Program-made: the position numbers and the translations under genes
Part shown: piece by piece, positions 7,133 to 8,649 of the stretch
Numbering within the stretch: the stretch's first letter is position 1
Layout of the letters: every line of letters begins with the position of its first letter
Assembly (NCBI GenBank): GCA_002784245.1
Contig: PFKL01000026.1
Location: forward strand, 1 to 8,649
Length of the DNA: 8,649 bases
Source: Comamonadaceae bacterium CG_4_10_14_3_um_filter_60_75
Lineage (GTDB): Bacteria; Pseudomonadota; Gammaproteobacteria; Burkholderiales; Burkholderiaceae_C
Reading direction: 5' to 3'
The notes under the pieces: model-generated
Database searches by the model: none
Told to the model about the DNA's origin: nothing
What the model saw: the letters and a program-made list of their open reading frames with translations, nothing else

Positions 7133-7561
7133 TCAGTCAGTACGGATGGAATTGAGCGCATGGCTGCTGCGGTTGCCCACCGGCAGGCGCGCGACAAACT
7201 TGAAGGTGCCGGTAGCGTGGGCGCACAGCTTGCCGCTGGCGTCAAAGACGCTGCCTTCGGTAAATGCCAGGGTGGCGGTACGGTGCAGCAGCTTGCCGCG
7301 CGAAATCAGTGGCCCTTTGGCCGCGCGCATGAAGCTGGTCTTCATCTCGATGGTGACGCAGCCCAGATCGGGCTGTACCGACCTGGCGGCGTGCGCCATC
7401 ACCACGTCGAGCAGCGTCATGCTGGCACCGCCGTGCACCACGTCAAACGAATTCAAATGCTCGGGCGCAGGCGTGAAGCTGATCTCGGCCTCACCGCCTT
7501 CAAACTTCTTCAGCGCAAAGCCGAGCAGTTCGACAAAAGGAATACGTACAGAAAATTGCAT
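7133..7561 (-). CDS. PaaI-family hotdog thioesterase
   Basis: A 142-residue single-hotdog acyl-CoA thioesterase. The signature is HLNSFDVVHGGASMTLLDVVMAHAA (36-59, quoted in parts): H43-G-G followed by D52 on the central helix, the usual PaaI-type catalytic and substrate-loop arrangement. It is followed by the strands VTIEMKTSFMRAAKGPL and a second-half strand ATGTFKFV. The family hydrolyses acyl- or aryl-CoA to free acid and CoA as homodimers or tetramers. The frame is open further upstream to 7726, but that part is antisense-like sequence over the SDR gene, so ATG 7561 is chosen: it begins MQFSVRIPFVELLGF, the expected hotdog N-terminus, and lies 7 bp after the SDR stop. A GGGGGA run overlapping the SDR stop, ten bases before the ATG, may serve as ribosome-binding site, which points to translational coupling. 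The role is probably CoA recycling or removal of dead-end acyl-CoAs made by this cluster (inference). Confidence 0.9.
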   Translation of the reverse strand: MQFSVRIPFVELLGFALKKFEGGEAEISFTPAPEHLNSFDVVHGGASMTLLDVVMAHAARSVQPDLGCVTIEMKTSFMRAAKGPLISRGKLLHRTATLAFTEGSVFDASGKLCAHATGTFKFVARLPVGNRSSHALNSIRTD

Positions 7562-7568
7562 GGCCCGA

Positions 7569-8369
7569 TCATCCCCCAACCACGGCGCTGACGCCACCGT
7601 CCACCGCCAAGCACTGGCCGGTGATGTGTTTGCCCGCGTCGGACGCGAACAACAGCGCGACGCCTTTGAGGTCTTCATCGTCGCCCAGCCGGCGCAACGG
7701 TGCGGCAGCTTTGAGGCGGTCTTCACCCAGCGCGGCCAGCGTGCCCGCGGTCATCTTGCTGGGGAAAAAGCCCGGGCAAATCGCATTGACGCGTATGCCG
7801 TATTGCCCCCATTCGCAGGCCAGCGCGCGGGTGAAGTTGATCACCGCGCCCTTGCTGGTGTTGTAGGCCAGCGTGGTCATGCCGCTGGGGTTGCCGCCCA
7901 GCCCGGCAATCGAGGCCACGTTGATGATGCGCCCACCACTGCCGTTTTCACGAGGGATCATGCTGCGCCGCGCGACCTGCTGACTCAGCAAGAAGTAGCC
8001 GCGCACGTTCAGGTTCATCACCTTGTCCCAGGCAGCCACCGGATGGTCTTGCGCCGGTGCGCCCCAGGTAGCGCCTGCGTTGTTGACCAAAATATCAATG
8101 TCGCCCATGCGCTGCAAGGTCTCGGTCACCAGCTTTTCAATGTCGCCCTCTTGCGCGCAGTCAGCCGCCACCCAACGCGCGTCAACGCCGGCGGCTTGCA
8201 GGTCGGCGGTGGCGGCTTCGAGCTCATCGGCTTTGCGCGCAGCCAGCATGAGGCGCGCACCAGCCTCACCCAACGCGTGCGCCATTTGCAGCCCCAGCCC
8301 GCGCGAGCCACCGGTGACCAGCGCAGTTTTGCCCTTGAGATCAAAGAGAGTGTGGACAGTGCGGGTCAT
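7569..8369 (-). CDS. SDR family oxidoreductase (NADP-preferring, FabG-like)
   Basis: A 266-residue classical SDR with the motifs TGGSRGLG (19-26), basic R45 after the second strand (LMLAARKADEL), NNAG (96-99), N121, S153 (NVASIAG), Y169 and K173 (YNTSK), PGFFPSKM (199-206) and the closing GQCLAVDGG (251-259). The tetrad is complete. R45 in place of an acidic residue is the usual mark of NADP(H) preference, in contrast to the second SDR of this cluster. Sequence style is that of gluconate-5-dehydrogenase or 3-oxoacyl reductase-like SDRs; the substrate is not determinable. It starts 12 bp after the acyl-CoA dehydrogenase stop, and the weak site GAAGAAAG overlaps that stop, so the two are likely co-transcribed and coupled. 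A hydroxyacyl/3-ketoacyl step following the dehydrogenase is plausible but unproven. Confidence 0.92.
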   Translation of the reverse strand: MTRTVHTLFDLKGKTALVTGGSRGLGLQMAHALGEAGARLMLAARKADELEAATADLQAAGVDARWVAADCAQEGDIEKLVTETLQRMGDIDILVNNAGATWGAPAQDHPVAAWDKVMNLNVRGYFLLSQQVARRSMIPRENGSGGRIINVASIAGLGGNPSGMTTLAYNTSKGAVINFTRALACEWGQYGIRVNAICPGFFPSKMTAGTLAALGEDRLKAAAPLRRLGDDEDLKGVALLFASDAGKHITGQCLAVDGGVSAVVGG

Positions 8370-8381
8370 GGTGATCTTTCT

Positions 8382-8649
8382 TCAAAACGCGTCTTCTGGC
8401 ATCGTCGCACAAATCGGATTGCAGGTGCTGACCACGCCCAACCAGGCTCCGATCTTGGGCAACTCATAATGATAAAAATAGGCTGCAGCCCTTATCCGTC
8501 CTGCACTAGCAGCTATGGATAGCGCAGCATCTTGCCTGACAGTGGCCAGCGCCACATCCAGCCAAATCCACGCCAGCACGGTGTGACCAAAGGCTTGCAA
8601 ATACGGCACGGCATTGGCCAGCGCATTGGCCGGGTTGCCGGTGGCCCAA
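8382..8649 (-). CDS. Acyl-CoA dehydrogenase, C-terminal end (5' partial)
   Basis: The frame is open from the window edge to TGA at 8384-8382, giving the last 88 residues. It reads ANALANAVPYLQAFGHTVLA (8-27), then WIWLDVALA, YFYHYELPKIGAWL and the terminus TMPEDAF. This is the C-terminal helical segment of the long (about 590-600 residue) acyl-CoA dehydrogenases common in Burkholderiales, where AFGH...W.WL...AL and the later YF..YELP are typical. These flavoproteins introduce an alpha,beta double bond into acyl-CoA. The catalytic base and FAD-binding parts lie outside the window. Residues 44-62 (S-I-A-A-S through Y-H-Y-E) are encoded by an AT-richer stretch with rare codons (two ATA, AGG, GGA, AGT) that looks like an embedded intergenic repeat. 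The gene is the most upstream visible member of the minus-strand cluster, so its promoter is beyond the right edge. Confidence 0.85.
   Translation of the reverse strand, partial: WATGNPANALANAVPYLQAFGHTVLAWIWLDVALATVRQDAALSIAASAGRIRAAAYFYHYELPKIGAWLGVVSTCNPICATMPEDAF
8463..8523 (-). repeat. Putative short Comamonadaceae-type repeat element inside the acyl-CoA dehydrogenase gene
   Basis: The segment contains a perfect 10-bp palindrome GGCTGCAGCC (8481-8490) and a second inverted repeat, GCTAT-GG-ATAGC (8512-8523). On the minus strand it reads ATAGCTGCTAG, then GGATAAGGGCTGCAGCC, then TATTTTTATCATTATG. This resembles a short intergenic element (ATAGCTGCTAGCGC...AAGGGCT...GGCC, then a T-rich tail) that I recall as frequent in Comamonadaceae genomes; that match is from memory, not from a search. 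Base composition and codon use differ from the flanks, which supports an inserted origin. It stays in frame and adds no stop codon. Confidence 0.45.

Noticed and set aside
7562..7726. An N-terminal extension of the thioesterase to 7726
   Set aside because: The added residues overlap the SDR coding region in another frame and are unlike any hotdog N-terminus. The ATG at 7561 gives the expected beginning and spacing.
5448..8522. A 1024-codon open frame on the + strand across the whole right half
   Set aside because: It is antisense to five well-supported genes. Over the acetyltransferase, MDR and long SDR genes it is in codon-on-codon register, so it is stopped only where those genes use TTA, CTA or TCA codons, which are rare in this GC-rich DNA. 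Its translation shows no recognisable domain.
1..8649. A mobile element, defence system, CRISPR array or phage remnant
   Set aside because: There are no transposase, integrase, nuclease or toxin motifs, no spaced direct-repeat array and no tRNA-associated duplication. All substantial coding sequence is accounted for by signalling and metabolic genes.

Overview
The window looks like chromosomal DNA from a GC-rich betaproteobacterium, most likely Comamonadaceae (Rhodoferax/Polaromonas/Acidovorax type). This is inferred from codon bias, from the protein families, and from a short repeat-like segment near the right end that resembles an element I recall from that family. No rRNA, tRNA, CRISPR, insertion sequence, phage gene or defence system is visible. 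It reads as an ordinary, densely packed chromosomal region with two convergent transcription units.

Left unit (+ strand, 1-4616) is a signalling cluster. It holds the C-terminal ATPase domain of a sensor histidine kinase (5' end outside the window), then a 730-residue response regulator with REC-PAS-GGDEF-EAL architecture, then a 661-residue HDOD-GAF-HATPase protein. The EAL domain keeps every catalytic residue I checked. The GGDEF motif is altered to GSDEF, so the second protein is best read as a phosphorylation-controlled c-di-GMP phosphodiesterase. The HDOD protein carries a kinase-like tail with no phospho-acceptor histidine and eroded ATP-site motifs. That tail is roughly colinear with the intact kinase tail at the left edge. 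A plausible model is: kinase phosphorylates the REC domain, c-di-GMP turnover changes, and the HDOD protein acts as a related scaffold or output.

Right unit (- strand, 8649 down to 4622) is a tight run of six genes with gaps of 7-34 bp. In transcription order these are the 3' end of an acyl-CoA dehydrogenase, an SDR reductase, a PaaI-type hotdog thioesterase, a CurA/PTGR-type NADPH-dependent reductase, an ElaA-type GNAT acetyltransferase, and a second SDR. Together they suggest oxidation or reduction of acyl-CoA or enone/carbonyl substrates plus CoA release. The substrate cannot be read from sequence.

The two units converge with only 5 bp between stop codons and no recognisable intrinsic terminator. 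The most unusual local feature is in the acyl-CoA dehydrogenase: an AT-richer, rare-codon block of about 57 bp with palindromes (about 8463-8523) lies in frame inside the coding sequence and looks like an intergenic repeat absorbed into the protein.
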